Source of the DNA: Azospirillum formosense
GTDB taxonomy: Bacteria; Pseudomonadota; Alphaproteobacteria; Azospirillales; Azospirillaceae
NCBI RefSeq assembly: GCF_040500525.1
Contig: NZ_CP159402.1
Location: 1,673,501 to 1,737,500 of the forward strand
Length of the DNA stretch: 64,000 nucleotides
Direction: 5' to 3'
Part shown: positions 17,137 to 26,524 of the stretch, one piece after another
Position numbering within the stretch: position 1 is the first letter of the stretch
Layout of the letters: every line of letters begins with the position of its first letter
Notes under the pieces: generated by a model
What the model was told of the DNA's origin: nothing
Databases searched by the model: none
Seen by the model: only the letters and a program-made list of their open reading frames with translations
Position numbers and translations under genes: made by a program

Positions 17137-20100
17137 GTGGAACCAGAAGACAACGATCACCCCATCACCGACGCCCCCACGCCGCCCGACGAGGGTGAGG
17201 AAACGGTCTCCGTCTATGGTCCCTATCCGGAAGGACGGGACCGGGTCTGCTGCATCGTCGGCATCGGCGCCTCGGCCGGCGGCCTGGAAGCGCTCCAGCG
17301 CTTCTTCGACAACGTGCCGGGGGAAAGCGACCTCGCCTATGTGGTGGTCCAGCATCTGTCGCCGGTCCACAAGAGCCTGATGGTCGATCTGCTGGCCAAG
17401 CACACCGCCATGTCGGTGGTGCAGGCCGCCGACGGCATGACGGTGGAGCGCAACACCGTCTATCTGCTGCCCCCCGCCAAGCACCTGTCCATCGAGGACG
17501 GGCGGCTGATCCTGACCGCCAAGGACGCCGCCGGGGGCATGAGCCTGCCCATCGACATCTTCTTCACCGCCCTGGCGAAGGACCAGGGGCCGCGGGCGCT
17601 CGGCGTGGTGCTGTCCGGCACCGGGTCGGACGGCACGCGCGGCCTGCTGGCGATCAAGTCCGCGGGCGGCTTCGCCGCGGCGCAGGACCCTGAATCGGCG
17701 CAGTTCGACGGCATGCCGCGCAGCGCCATCGCCACCGGACAGGTGGACGTCGTGAAAACCGCGGACAAGCTGCCGGCCTGCCTGATCGAGCACGCCGGCC
17801 GGGTGCTGTCCCGCAACCTGCCCGTTCCGGCCAAGCCGCAGGACCGCGACAACGACCCGCTGGCGCAGATCGTGGCGGCGATCCGCTCGGTCACCGGCGT
17901 GGATTTCTCGCATTACAAGCTGGCGACCCTGCTGCGCCGCATCGAGCGGCGGATGCACACCGCCGGTCTCGACTCGATGAGCGACTACGCCGCCCTGCTC
18001 CGCCGCAACAGCGCCGAGACGGTCAGCCTCTACAAGGAAATGCTGATCGGCGTCACGCGCTTCTTCCGCGACGAGGCCGCGTTCGCCTCGCTCGCCGACA
18101 AGGTGATCCCCACCCTGCTGGCCAAGCGCAGCCCCACCGACATGGTGCGCGTGTGGGTCTGCGGCTGCGCCACCGGCGAGGAGGCCTATTCCATCGCCAT
18201 CCTGTTCGCCGAGGCGCAGGAGCGGATGGGCCGGTCCTTCGACGTCAAGATCTTCGCCACCGACATCGACCAGGACAGCATCGAGATCGCCAGCCTGGGC
18301 GAATACCCGCGCTCCATCGCCGAGGACGTGTCGCAGGAGCGGCTGACCCGCTACTTCATCGCGCGCGGCGACCATTATCTGGTGTCGCGCGACATCCGCC
18401 GAATGGTGGTCTTCGCCGCCCACAACATCATGCGCGATCCGCCCTTCACCAAGATCGATCTGGTGAGCTGCCGGAACCTGCTGATCTACATGGACTCGCC
18501 GCTTCAGCGGAAGGTGCTGAGCCTGTTCCAGTACGCGCTGCGGCAGAGCGGCTTCCTGTTCCTGGGCACCAGCGAGACGCTGGGCGACCTGTCGGCGGAG
18601 TTCCACGTGCTGGACAGCCGGAACAAGCTGTTCCAGAGCCTGCGCACCGGAATTCACCGGCTGTCGCGGCTGCTCGTCCCCACCGTCGCCGCCCCGGTGC
18701 ACCGCCACGGCGACGAGACCATGTCGCAGGCGCAGGAGGAAGGGGCCGCCATCGACGAGGCGATCTCGACCCTGATGCGGGCCTATGTGCCGCCCAGCCT
18801 GCTGGTCAACGAGCAGATGAACATCATGCATGTGTTCGGCGAGGCGTCGGCGATCCTGAAGGTGCCGCCGGGCGAGGCCACGCTGAACGCGCTGAAGCTG
18901 CTGCCCTCCTCGGTCTCGATGGTGGTGGGAACCGCGCTGACGCGGGCCTTCCGCTCCGGTGAGGAATTCGCCCTGTCGAACATCCCGGTGAAGGACCGCG
19001 AGGGGCTTCCCGCCGTCAGCCTGCGCGTGAAGCCCTTCGTCGCCCGCAAGACCGGCCGGCGCTTCGCGCTGATCGTGCTCGACCCCAGCGCGCCGGCGCT
19101 GGCCCTGCCGGACAGCGACTTCGACTTCGACACCGACACCGCGGAGCGCATCCGCGGGCTGGAGCAGGAGCTGGTCTCCCGCGGCGAGAATCTCCAAGCC
19201 ACCATCGAGGAGCTGGAGACCGCCAACGAGGAACTCCAGGCGACCAACGAGGAACTTCTCGCCTCGAACGAGGAGTTGCAGAGCACCAACGAGGAGCTGC
19301 AGTCCGTCAACGAGGAGCTGTATTCGGTCAACGCCGAGTATCAGGCGAAGGTGGAGGAGCTGACGGAGGTCACCAACGACCTGGACAACCTGCTGCGCTC
19401 GACCGAGATCGGCACGGTGTTCCTGGACAGCGGCATGGTGATCCGGCGCTTCACCCCGGCGGCGGCCCGCTTCATCAACATCATCCCGCGCGACGTCGGG
19501 CGGTCGATCTCGCACCTCTCCACCAACATCGACTACCCGGATTTCCTCAAGGACATCGAACGGGTCTTCCGCGACCACGACCCGGTGGAACGCCACGTCC
19601 CGGTGCGCGGCGACCGCTGGATCCAGACGCGGATCCTCCCCTACCTGACCGAGAAGAACCAGGTGGCCGGGGTGGTCGTCACCTTCGTGGACGTCACCGC
19701 CGCCAAGGCCGCCGAGCACCGGCTCCAGACGGTGCTGGACAGCCTGCCGGAGCATGTGGCCGTCATCGATTCCGATGGCGCCATCACCATGGTCAACCAC
19801 GCGTGGCGCAACTTCGGGGAGAGGAACGGCGCCCCGGCTCTGGAACGCTGCGGGCCGGGAACCAATTATCTTGATGTCTGCAACGCCGAGGAAGGAACCG
19901 ACGGCGAGGACATCGCCCGTGCCGTGAACGACGGGCTGCGCCGGATCCTGTCCGGCGACATCGAGCAGTTCACCATCGAATACCCTTGTCATTCCGACAA
20001 GGAGGAGCGCTGGTTCATGATGCACGCCTGCCGTCTGGCCGGATTGTCAGGGGGAGCGGTGGTCAGCCACATCGACATCACCAACCGCAAGATGATGGAA

Positions 20101-20196
20101 CTGCGCGCGAGCGGACGGCACAGCAGCCAGCGCACACAAGCGGGCCAGGGCGTGAAGGACCGGGCGAAGGATTCGGCGTCCGGGGGCGCGGCGTGA
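17137..20196 (+). CDS. CheB-CheR-PAS fusion protein (chemotaxis-type methylesterase/methyltransferase sensor)
   Basis: This 1019-residue protein joins four parts. Residues ~35-220 are a CheB methylesterase domain with the triad Ser46 (GIGASAGG), His73 (VQHLSP) and Asp165 ([10 protein letters not shown]), but without a receiver domain. Residues ~245-505 are a CheR methyltransferase with the SAM-binding [15 protein letters not shown]. Next is a long coiled coil of repeated [20 protein letters not shown] units. Two PAS domains end the protein. Such fusions usually also carry a histidine kinase; here the kinase is the next gene. The two genes overlap by the GTGA of stop and start. The start is a GTG at 17137 with a weak ribosome-binding site. 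Confidence 0.93.
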   Translation: MEPEDNDHPITDAPTPPDEGEETVSVYGPYPEGRDRVCCIVGIGASAGGLEALQRFFDNVPGESDLAYVVVQHLSPVHKSLMVDLLAKHTAMSVVQAADGMTVERNTVYLLPPAKHLSIEDGRLILTAKDAAGGMSLPIDIFFTALAKDQGPRALGVVLSGTGSDGTRGLLAIKSAGGFAAAQDPESAQFDGMPRSAIATGQVDVVKTADKLPACLIEHAGRVLSRNLPVPAKPQDRDNDPLAQIVAAIRSVTGVDFSHYKLATLLRRIERRMHTAGLDSMSDYAALLRRNSAETVSLYKEMLIGVTRFFRDEAAFASLADKVIPTLLAKRSPTDMVRVWVCGCATGEEAYSIAILFAEAQERMGRSFDVKIFATDIDQDSIEIASLGEYPRSIAEDVSQERLTRYFIARGDHYLVSRDIRRMVVFAAHNIMRDPPFTKIDLVSCRNLLIYMDSPLQRKVLSLFQYALRQSGFLFLGTSETLGDLSAEFHVLDSRNKLFQSLRTGIHRLSRLLVPTVAAPVHRHGDETMSQAQEEGAAIDEAISTLMRAYVPPSLLVNEQMNIMHVFGEASAILKVPPGEATLNALKLLPSSVSMVVGTALTRAFRSGEEFALSNIPVKDREGLPAVSLRVKPFVARKTGRRFALIVLDPSAPALALPDSDFDFDTDTAERIRGLEQELVSRGENLQATIEELETANEELQATNEELLASNEELQSTNEELQSVNEELYSVNAEYQAKVEELTEVTNDLDNLLRSTEIGTVFLDSGMVIRRFTPAAARFINIIPRDVGRSISHLSTNIDYPDFLKDIERVFRDHDPVERHVPVRGDRWIQTRILPYLTEKNQVAGVVVTFVDVTAAKAAEHRLQTVLDSLPEHVAVIDSDGAITMVNHAWRNFGERNGAPALERCGPGTNYLDVCNAEEGTDGEDIARAVNDGLRRILSGDIEQFTIEYPCHSDKEERWFMMHACRLAGLSGGAVVSHIDITNRKMMELRASGRHSSQRTQAGQGVKDRAKDSASGGAA

Positions 20197-22739
20197 ACGG
20201 CTTCCGCAACGAACGGCTTCGCAAGCGCGCGGAACAGGCCCTCAACTCAGGCGGCTTCGAAGGAGCGGAGGTCTCGGCGACCACGCTCAAGGAAGTCCTG
20301 CACGAGCTGTACGTTCATCAGGCTGAGCTGGAGATCCAGAACGAGGAGCTGCGCAGCGCCCAGCAGGCGCTGGAGGCCTCGCGCATCCAGTATCTGCAGC
20401 TTTTCCAGTCGGTGCCGCTGGCCTGCTTCACCGTCAACGCGGCGGGCATCATCTGCGAGGCCAACGTCGCCGCGGAGCGGCAGTTCGGCCTGCCGCTCCG
20501 CCGGCTGAAGGGCCGTCCGCTGACGCTGATGGTGGAATCGCTGGACCATGGACGGCTGTTCACGGCGCTGGCCCGGCTGCGCGATTCCGGCCAATGGACG
20601 CGGCAGGAATACGCCTTCGTCGGCGCCCACAGCGCCATCGACGGGTTGACCGACGCCCGGGTCGTCGAGCTGGAGGCTGGGCCGGACGGCGTCGACAAGG
20701 GCGACGTCCTGCTGACCATCACCGACGTGACGGAGCGCAACGCCTGGGTCGGCGAGCTGCAGGACGCCCGCGACGAGGCGGAGCGCACCCGCGCCGCCTA
20801 TCACCACATCCTTCAGGCGGTGGCCGACGGAATCTGCGGCCTGGACGCGCGCGGCGCCATCACCTTCGTGAACGCGGCGGCCCAGTCGATGACCGGTTTC
20901 GGCGCCAGCGAGCTGGTCGGCCGCTCCTTCGCCGCGCTGATCGGCGGCGACGCGGAGGAGGAAGGCCGGCGCGCCCTGACGCTGTCGCTGGCCGATGGGC
21001 TGGTCCGGCAGGTGACCGACGGACGCCTGCGCCGCCAGGGCGCCGACGACTTCGTGGCGGAGCTGACCGTGTCCCCGATCCGCCAGAACGGCGCGATCAC
21101 CGGTGCGGTGGTCGCCTTCCGCGACGTGACCGCCCGCCGTGCCGCGGAACAGGCGCTGGCGGAGAGCGAGCGGCGGCACCGCACGCTGGTCCAGTCGCTG
21201 TCCGAAGGGCTGGTGATGCGGTCGGTGGACGGCACGGTGATGGTCGCCAACGCCATGGCGGAGCGGCTGATGACCGGGCCGGCGGCCGTGCTGCTCGATC
21301 CCCTGGCCCGCCCCCTCGAAAGCCGCAAGCCGGGCGACCGCGCGGGCCGCGCGGCGCGGCGGCGCTTCATCGGCGCCGACGGCGCCCGCCTGACCGGCCT
21401 GCCGCCCACCGCCAAGGCGGTGGGCAGCGGAAAGCCGGTCGTCGAGCAGATCGTCGGCATCGCCGAGGGCGACGAGGCGGCAGCCCCGACCCGCTGGCTG
21501 CGCATCTCCAGCCACCCCGTTCCGGGCGCCGACGGACGGCCCGAGGCGGTGGTGTCGAGCGTCACCGACATTTCCGCCATCAAGTCGATGGAGCGCGACC
21601 TCAATGTGGCGCTGGACGCCAAGGAGCGCTTCATGGCGGCGGCCAGCCACGACCTGCGCCAGCCGGCACAGGCCCTGACCCTGCTGTCCGGGCTGCTGCT
21701 GAAGGAGCCGATCCCGGAGGACGCGCGGCGCATCGCCACGCAGCTGCGCGACACGGTGGCCTCGCTCGGCGGGCTGCTCGATTGCCTGCTGGACATCTCC
21801 AAGCTGGAAGCCGGTCTCGTCACCCCCCACAGCGCCCCGGTCGAGGTCGGGACGATCATGGAGCGGCTGCACAACGAGTTCCGGGCGGTCGCCGCATCAT
21901 CCGGCCTGACGCTGCGCACCGTGCCGGTGCGGCTGGGCGCCTGCACCGACGGCGGCCTGCTGGAGCGCGTGCTGCGCAACCTGCTGACCAACGCCATCCG
22001 CTACACGAAGCAGGGCCGCGTGCTGTTCGGCGCGCGGCGGCGCGGCGGCGCCCTGCGGTTCGAGGTGTGGGACACCGGGATCGGCATTCCGGAGAACCAG
22101 TTGGACCGCATCTTCCAGGACTTCTACCAGATCGGCAACGCCGCCCGCGACCGGCGGGAAGGGTTGGGCATGGGGCTCAGCATCGCGCGGCGCCTCATCC
22201 ACATGCTGGGCGGCACCATCGAGGTGACCTCGGCGCCGGGCAAGGGCTCCTGCTTCTCCGTCACCCTGCCGCAGGCGGCGGTTCTCGACCAGCGGCACTG
22301 CGGCGATTCGCCGGACGACACCGCCTCGGGAAGCGGCGAGGCGGACGGCGACGCCTCCGTCCTGCTGGTCGAGGACGACGCGGTGATCCGCATGGCTCTG
22401 GCCCTGATGCTGGACGGCTGGGGGTACCGCGTGACCGAGGCCGGCTCGGTGGCGGAAGCGCTGGAGCTGGTGGACGGCGCGCTGGCGCCCGACCTCGTGC
22501 TGACCGACTACCGCCTGCCGGACGGCGACACCGGGCTGATGCTGATGGACACGCTGCGCCGCCGCTTCGGCCCCGACCTGCCGGGGGTGCTGCTGACCGG
22601 CGACACCTCGTCCGACCGGCTGCGCGAAGCCGCCGGCGCCCAATGCGCCCTGCTGCACAAGCCCATCCAGCCCGACGACCTGCGCCGCACTGTGCGCGCC
22701 AGCCTGGAGCACCGCGACGTGGAGACGGAGCCAACCTAA
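20193..22739 (+). CDS. PAS-containing hybrid histidine kinase
   Basis: This 848-residue protein begins with a short coiled coil (LEIQNEELRSAQQALEASR), then three PAS-like regions at about 70-180, 200-315 and 325-465. A HisKA domain follows with His486 in AAASHDLRQPAQAL. The ATPase domain has NLLTNAIRYT and DTGIGIPENQ. A C-terminal receiver ends it (VLLVEDD, Asp in VLTDYRLPDG, Lys in LLHKPI). It has no membrane segment, so it is a cytoplasmic sensor. The GTG start overlaps the stop of the CheB-CheR gene, so translation is probably coupled and the two products likely act as one split sensor. A multi-hairpin repeat begins at its stop codon. Confidence 0.93.
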   Translation: MNGFRNERLRKRAEQALNSGGFEGAEVSATTLKEVLHELYVHQAELEIQNEELRSAQQALEASRIQYLQLFQSVPLACFTVNAAGIICEANVAAERQFGLPLRRLKGRPLTLMVESLDHGRLFTALARLRDSGQWTRQEYAFVGAHSAIDGLTDARVVELEAGPDGVDKGDVLLTITDVTERNAWVGELQDARDEAERTRAAYHHILQAVADGICGLDARGAITFVNAAAQSMTGFGASELVGRSFAALIGGDAEEEGRRALTLSLADGLVRQVTDGRLRRQGADDFVAELTVSPIRQNGAITGAVVAFRDVTARRAAEQALAESERRHRTLVQSLSEGLVMRSVDGTVMVANAMAERLMTGPAAVLLDPLARPLESRKPGDRAGRAARRRFIGADGARLTGLPPTAKAVGSGKPVVEQIVGIAEGDEAAAPTRWLRISSHPVPGADGRPEAVVSSVTDISAIKSMERDLNVALDAKERFMAAASHDLRQPAQALTLLSGLLLKEPIPEDARRIATQLRDTVASLGGLLDCLLDISKLEAGLVTPHSAPVEVGTIMERLHNEFRAVAASSGLTLRTVPVRLGACTDGGLLERVLRNLLTNAIRYTKQGRVLFGARRRGGALRFEVWDTGIGIPENQLDRIFQDFYQIGNAARDRREGLGMGLSIARRLIHMLGGTIEVTSAPGKGSCFSVTLPQAAVLDQRHCGDSPDDTASGSGEADGDASVLLVEDDAVIRMALALMLDGWGYRVTEAGSVAEALELVDGALAPDLVLTDYRLPDGDTGLMLMDTLRRRFGPDLPGVLLTGDTSSDRLREAAGAQCALLHKPIQPDDLRRTVRASLEHRDVETEPT

Positions 22740-22912
22740 AGCGGAATGCCTTCCGCTCCGGACCGCGACGGCGGTCCCGGCCGCGCATGCGGCCGAAGCC
22801 CGCCTCTCGCGGGAACATCGTTCCCGCTGGCGGCAGGCGGATGCCATCGGCATCCGCTGAGAGCCGGCACATGAGGCCCTATGAGTCTGAAGCGAATGAA
22901 AAGTCGCTTCAG
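22737..22912 (+). repeat. Multi-hairpin intergenic repeat, copy A
   Basis: About 176 bp beginning at the TAA stop of the hybrid kinase gene (TAAAGCGGA). It can fold into six hairpins in a row, for example GGACCGC/GCGGTCC (22760, 22771), a stem around 22778-22795, GCGGGAAC/GTTCCCGC (22809, 22820), GCGGATGCC/GGCATCCGC (22837, 22849) and CTGAAGCGA/TCGCTTCAG (22887, 22904). An inverted second copy lies at 26353-26524. The 84 bp at 22786-22869 are identical in the two copies. Confidence 0.9.
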
Positions 22913-22921
22913 CGGTGAACC

Positions 22922-22977
22922 TTGCCCCCACCCCGACCCTCCCCTGCGTCAGCGGAGGAGGGCCAGGGAGGGGGCAA
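22922..22977. repeat. GC-rich palindromic intergenic repeat, copy 1
   Basis: TTGCCCCC (22922-22929) and GGGGGCAA (22970-22977) are the inverted ends of an element with C-rich left and G-rich right arms. It is the short form of the elements at 38476 and 43722, and it lies directly beside repeat copy A. Confidence 0.7.
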
Positions 22978-22987
22978 AACGCTGCCT

Positions 22988-23200
22988 TTACGGACGCCCC
23001 AGATCGGCCTGGGTGGCGCGCTTCAGGTGGTTCAGCCGCTCCTCGGCCTCGGTGCGGGCGTAGGGGCCCTCCACATCCATGCCGAAGCTCACATAGAAAC
23101 CGTCGGCCTGGGCGATGTGGGTTCCGACGGGGAGATACTCGTCGGTCGGCTCGTCGTTGCCGACGATCGCGCCGTTCCGGATTTCCACGATGTGCGCCAT
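22988..23200 (-). CDS. Small hypothetical protein, 70 aa
   Basis: A short acidic protein beginning MAHIVEIRNGAIVGND, with GFYVSFGMDVEGPYARTEAEE in its second half. I do not recognise the family. The composition is normal for a soluble cytoplasmic protein, and the ATG at 23200 has a G-rich sequence upstream. It reads in the same direction as fetAB and starts 68 bp after the fetB stop, so it could be on the same transcript. Confidence 0.65.
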   Translation of the reverse strand: MAHIVEIRNGAIVGNDEPTDEYLPVGTHIAQADGFYVSFGMDVEGPYARTEAEERLNHLKRATQADLGRP

Positions 23201-23268
23201 GACCGTTCCCCCGCCGCCGTTGGTGAAATCCAATCGGTGTTCAACGGCGCCCCGCCCGCCCGGGTTCC

Positions 23269-24072
23269 TTAGGCCTGCCTGCGCCGCACCAGCCGGTCGA
23301 GCCGCAGCCGGTGCCGCCGGTCGCTGAGCCGCCGCACCGTGGCCAGCGACGCCGCCAGCACGCCCAGCCCGGTCGCGCCGGAGATCAGGAACATGATCAG
23401 GATCTGGTACTTCACCGCCTCCGCCGGATCGACGCCGGACAGGATCTGGCCGGTCATCATGCCGGGCAGGGCCACCACCCCCATGGCCGCCATGCTGTTG
23501 ATCGTCGGCATCAGCGCGGTGCGCAGCGCGTGGCGCAGGATGGGCCGCAACGCCGTCCAGCGGGTGCGGCCGAGCGCGAGCTGCGCCTCGATCGCGGCCC
23601 GCTCCCGCGCCGCCGTCGCGGTCAGCGTGTGGAGCGCCAGCCCCACCCCGCTCATCGCGTTGCCCAGCACCATGCCCAGCATCGGGATGGCGTAGCGGGC
23701 GTCCCACCAGGGGTCGGGCCGCACCGCGGTGGTCAGGCCGAGCAGCAGGACGATCGCCGCCGCCGCTCCCATCGCCCCGGTGCCGATGCCGTAGGACCAC
23801 CAGCCGGCCAGCCGCCGCTCCTGCCGGGCCATCGTCTCCTGGCCGGCGAACAGCAGCATGACCAGCGCCGCCCCCAGGGTCAGCCAGGGCGACTCCAGGG
23901 CGAACAGCCGGGTCAGCACCAGCCCGACCAGCGACAGCTGCACGACCATCCGCAGCGCCGCCACCAGCAGCGGCCGCGCCAGCCCCAGCTCCAGCGCCAT
24001 GGACAGGCCGCCGTTGACCAGCAGAAGCAGCCCGGCCACGGCGAGATCGGTGTAATGCAGGGTCACCAGCAT
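23269..24072 (-). CDS. fetB: FetB-type ABC transporter permease (UPF0014)
   Basis: A 267-residue membrane protein of the FetB/YbbM family. In E. coli, FetAB is linked to iron export and peroxide resistance. Several hydrophobic helices are present, and the conserved middle block RYAIPMLGMVLGNAMSGVGLALHTL and the LGRTRWTALRPILRHALRTALMPTINSMAAMGVVALPGMMTGQIL block are typical. The ATG at 24072 lies 4 nt after the fetA stop, so the two genes are translationally linked. The tail is very Arg-rich. Confidence 0.88.
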   Translation of the reverse strand: MLVTLHYTDLAVAGLLLLVNGGLSMALELGLARPLLVAALRMVVQLSLVGLVLTRLFALESPWLTLGAALVMLLFAGQETMARQERRLAGWWSYGIGTGAMGAAAAIVLLLGLTTAVRPDPWWDARYAIPMLGMVLGNAMSGVGLALHTLTATAARERAAIEAQLALGRTRWTALRPILRHALRTALMPTINSMAAMGVVALPGMMTGQILSGVDPAEAVKYQILIMFLISGATGLGVLAASLATVRRLSDRRHRLRLDRLVRRRQA

Positions 24073-24076
24073 CGCC

Positions 24077-24667
24077 CTAGCCCTCCGTCACCACACCGTC
24101 CGCCACATGCAGATGCCGCCGGGCCAGGCGAACGGCCTGCTGCGGCGCGTGGGTGACGATCAGCACCCCGGCCCCGCGGGCCAGTTCGGCGCGCAGCAAC
24201 GCCTCCACCCGCTCCGTCGCCTCGGCGTCCAGCGGGCCGGTCGGCTCGTCGAGCAGAAGCACCTCCGGCGCCTGGACCAGCGCGCGGACCAGCGCCAGCC
24301 GCTGCCGCTCCCCCGTGGACAGGCGGGCGACCGGCCAGCCCATCACCTCCCCCGGCAGGCCCAGCGCCGCGGCGAGCGCGGCGGCGCGGTCCGGCTGCGC
24401 GAAATGGGCGCCCACCCGATCCTCCCACCAACCCGACTCGGCGGCGACGTAGGTCACCCGTCGGCGCCAGAGCGGAGCGGGCATGTCCTCCCGACGATCG
24501 CCGTTCAGCAGCACCTCGCCGGTCGACGGGTCGAGGTCGGCCAGGGCGCGCAGGAGCACGGACTTCCCCGATCCGGACTTCCCCTGAACGGCGACGCACT
24601 CCCCGGCTTCCAACCGGAAGGTGGCGGGCTTGAGCACGGCGGTGGACAGGTTGCGGACGCTCAGCAT
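24077..24667 (-). CDS. fetA: FetA-type ABC transporter ATP-binding protein
   Basis: A compact 196-residue ATPase. The Walker A motif is GKSGSGKS, the signature motif is LSTGERQRLALVRAL, and Walker B is VLLLDEPTGPLDAEA, followed by the switch histidine region VLIVTHAPQQ. It should drive the FetB permease encoded immediately downstream. The ATG at 24667 is preferred over the preceding TTG. It is divergent from the MFS exporter with 128 bp between starts. Confidence 0.88.
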   Translation of the reverse strand: MLSVRNLSTAVLKPATFRLEAGECVAVQGKSGSGKSVLLRALADLDPSTGEVLLNGDRREDMPAPLWRRRVTYVAAESGWWEDRVGAHFAQPDRAAALAAALGLPGEVMGWPVARLSTGERQRLALVRALVQAPEVLLLDEPTGPLDAEATERVEALLRAELARGAGVLIVTHAPQQAVRLARRHLHVADGVVTEG

Positions 24668-24795
24668 CAAGGGTTACCGCGACTATTCCGGACTGTGGAA
24701 AGGGAGATTAGCAGCCATTCACGGCGGAGTCCTTGCACGGCGCGTCCTGGGGGCTATGGTACGCCCCACCGCTCATTCCGGCCTGAACCGAGACC

Positions 24796-26337
24796 ATGAC
24801 CGACGCCTCCAACGACCACGCCGTCTTCACCCACCGCGAGATCATGCGGGTGTTCAGCGGGGTGGCGCTCGCCATGCTGATGGCGGCGATGGACCAGACC
24901 ATCGTCGCGACGGCCCTGCCGACCATGGCCCACGACCTGGGAAGCCTGGAGAACCTGCCCTGGGTGGTCACCGCCTACCTGCTGGCCTCGACCTCGACCA
25001 CCCCGATCTACGGCAAGCTGAGCGACCTCTACGGGCGCAAGCGGGTGCTGCAGGTGGCGATCTTCCTGTTCCTGGTCGGGTCGGTGCTGTGCGCGCTGGC
25101 CCAGAGCATGGCGCAGCTGATCCTGTTCCGCGGCATCCAGGGTCTGGGCGGCGGCGGCCTGATGGCGCTGGCCTTCACCATCATCGGCGATGTGGTGGCC
25201 CCGCGCGAGCGCGGACGCTACCAGGGCTACATCGGCGGCATCTTCGCCCTGTCCAGCGTGGCCGGGCCTCTGCTGGGCGGGATTTTCACGGAACGGCTGA
25301 GCTGGCACTGGATCTTCCTCATCAACCTGCCGCTGGGGGCGGCGGCGCTGCTGATGACCAGCCGGGCGCTCGACCGTCTGCCGGCGGGCCGGGCGAAGCC
25401 GACCATCGACTATCTGGGGGCGGCGCTGCTGATGGGCACGGTGACCTCCCTGCTGTTCGTGGTGTCGCGGGCCGGCGTCGCCCTGCCCTGGACCTCCCCG
25501 ACGATCCTCGGCCTGTGCGTCCTGGGCCTCGCCATGCTCGCGGTCTTCCTGTGGCACGAGCGGCGGGTCGAGGAGCCGATCCTGCCGCTGCATCTGTTCC
25601 GCGAGCCGGTGGTGGCGGTCGCCAACCCGGTGGTCGCGGTGTCGGCCATGGTGCTGTTCGCCGGCATCGTCTATCTGCCGCTGCGCTCGCAGCTCGTCGC
25701 CGGGACCAGCGCCACGACGTCGGGCTTCCTGCTGCTGCCGATGGTGCTGGGCATGGTGCTGGGCGCCGGCGGCGGCGGGCGGCTGATCTCCAAGTCGGGC
25801 CGCTACAAGGTCTTCCCGCTGGCCGGGCTGGCGCTGGCGGCGGTGATGTATCTGGCGCTCGGCCTGTCGCCGACGGTGTCGGAGAGCGGGCTGTGGTCCA
25901 CGCTGATCCTGGTGCCGCTGGGCATCGGGCTGGGGCTGGTCATGCCGGTGATGACGGTGGCCGTGCAGAACGCGGTGGACCGCCGCGACCTGGGTGCGGC
26001 CACGGCGTCGGTCGGCTTCTTCCGCTCGCTCGGCGGGTCGATCGGGGTGGCGGTGTTCGGCGCGGTCTTCGCCGCCGACGTCGAGGCCCGGCTGAACGCC
26101 GCCGGGCTGCCGGGCATCAGCGGGCGCGAGGTGATGGAGCGCGGCCCGTCCGCCCTGTCCAATCTGGCCCCCGCCGCCCGCTCCACCGCCCAGTCGGTGT
26201 TCGAGCACGGCTTCTCCACGCTGTTCCTGCTGGCCGCCGGGCTGGCGGTGGTGTCCTTCGCGCTGACCCTGTTCCTGAAGGAGCTTCCCCTGCGCTCCGC
26301 CGCCGACGCCAGCAAGGCCGGGGCGGAAATCGCCTAA
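24796..26337 (+). CDS. MFS drug exporter, DHA2 (14-helix, EmrB/QacA-like) family
   Basis: A 513-residue proton-driven efflux permease. LAMLMAAMDQTIVATALPTMAHDLG is the typical first helix of the family with motif D1. GKLSDLYGRKRVLQ is MFS motif A. LFRGIQGLGGGGLMALAFTIIGDVV is motif B. GYIGGIFALSSVAGPLLGGIFTERLSWHWIFLINLP is motif C with the helix that follows it. Fourteen helices are expected. No membrane-fusion partner gene is adjacent, so it probably exports across the inner membrane only. Its substrate cannot be told. The stop is 15 bp before repeat copy B. Confidence 0.9.
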   Translation: MTDASNDHAVFTHREIMRVFSGVALAMLMAAMDQTIVATALPTMAHDLGSLENLPWVVTAYLLASTSTTPIYGKLSDLYGRKRVLQVAIFLFLVGSVLCALAQSMAQLILFRGIQGLGGGGLMALAFTIIGDVVAPRERGRYQGYIGGIFALSSVAGPLLGGIFTERLSWHWIFLINLPLGAAALLMTSRALDRLPAGRAKPTIDYLGAALLMGTVTSLLFVVSRAGVALPWTSPTILGLCVLGLAMLAVFLWHERRVEEPILPLHLFREPVVAVANPVVAVSAMVLFAGIVYLPLRSQLVAGTSATTSGFLLLPMVLGMVLGAGGGGRLISKSGRYKVFPLAGLALAAVMYLALGLSPTVSESGLWSTLILVPLGIGLGLVMPVMTVAVQNAVDRRDLGAATASVGFFRSLGGSIGVAVFGAVFAADVEARLNAAGLPGISGREVMERGPSALSNLAPAARSTAQSVFEHGFSTLFLLAAGLAVVSFALTLFLKELPLRSAADASKAGAEIA

Positions 26338-26352
26338 GACCGGGCCCCACAC

Positions 26353-26524
26353 AGCGAATTTTCATTCGCTTTCGATGCACACGGCCCCATTTGCCGGCTC
26401 TCAGCGGATGCCGATGGCATCCGCCTGCCGCCAGCGGGAACGATGTTCCCGCGAGAGGCGGGCTTCGGCCGCATGTGCGGCCGGGTCCGCCGTCGCGGTC
26501 CAAAGTGGATTGCAATCCGCTTTA
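26353..26524 (-). repeat. Multi-hairpin intergenic repeat, copy B (inverted)
   Basis: Read on the minus strand, this copy begins at the TAA stop of the AI-2E family gene (TAAAGCGGA) and ends with the hairpin AGCGAA/TTCGCT (26353-26370). Positions 26392-26475 are the exact reverse complement of the 84-bp core in copy A. The first hairpin differs in sequence from copy A (GGATTG/CAATCC instead of GCGGAA/TTCCGC) yet still pairs. Confidence 0.9.

Noticed and set aside
22737..26524. Composite transposon flanked by inverted repeats
   Set aside because: The repeats are about 175 bp, carry no transposase, and the enclosed genes have normal composition. No target-site duplication was seen.
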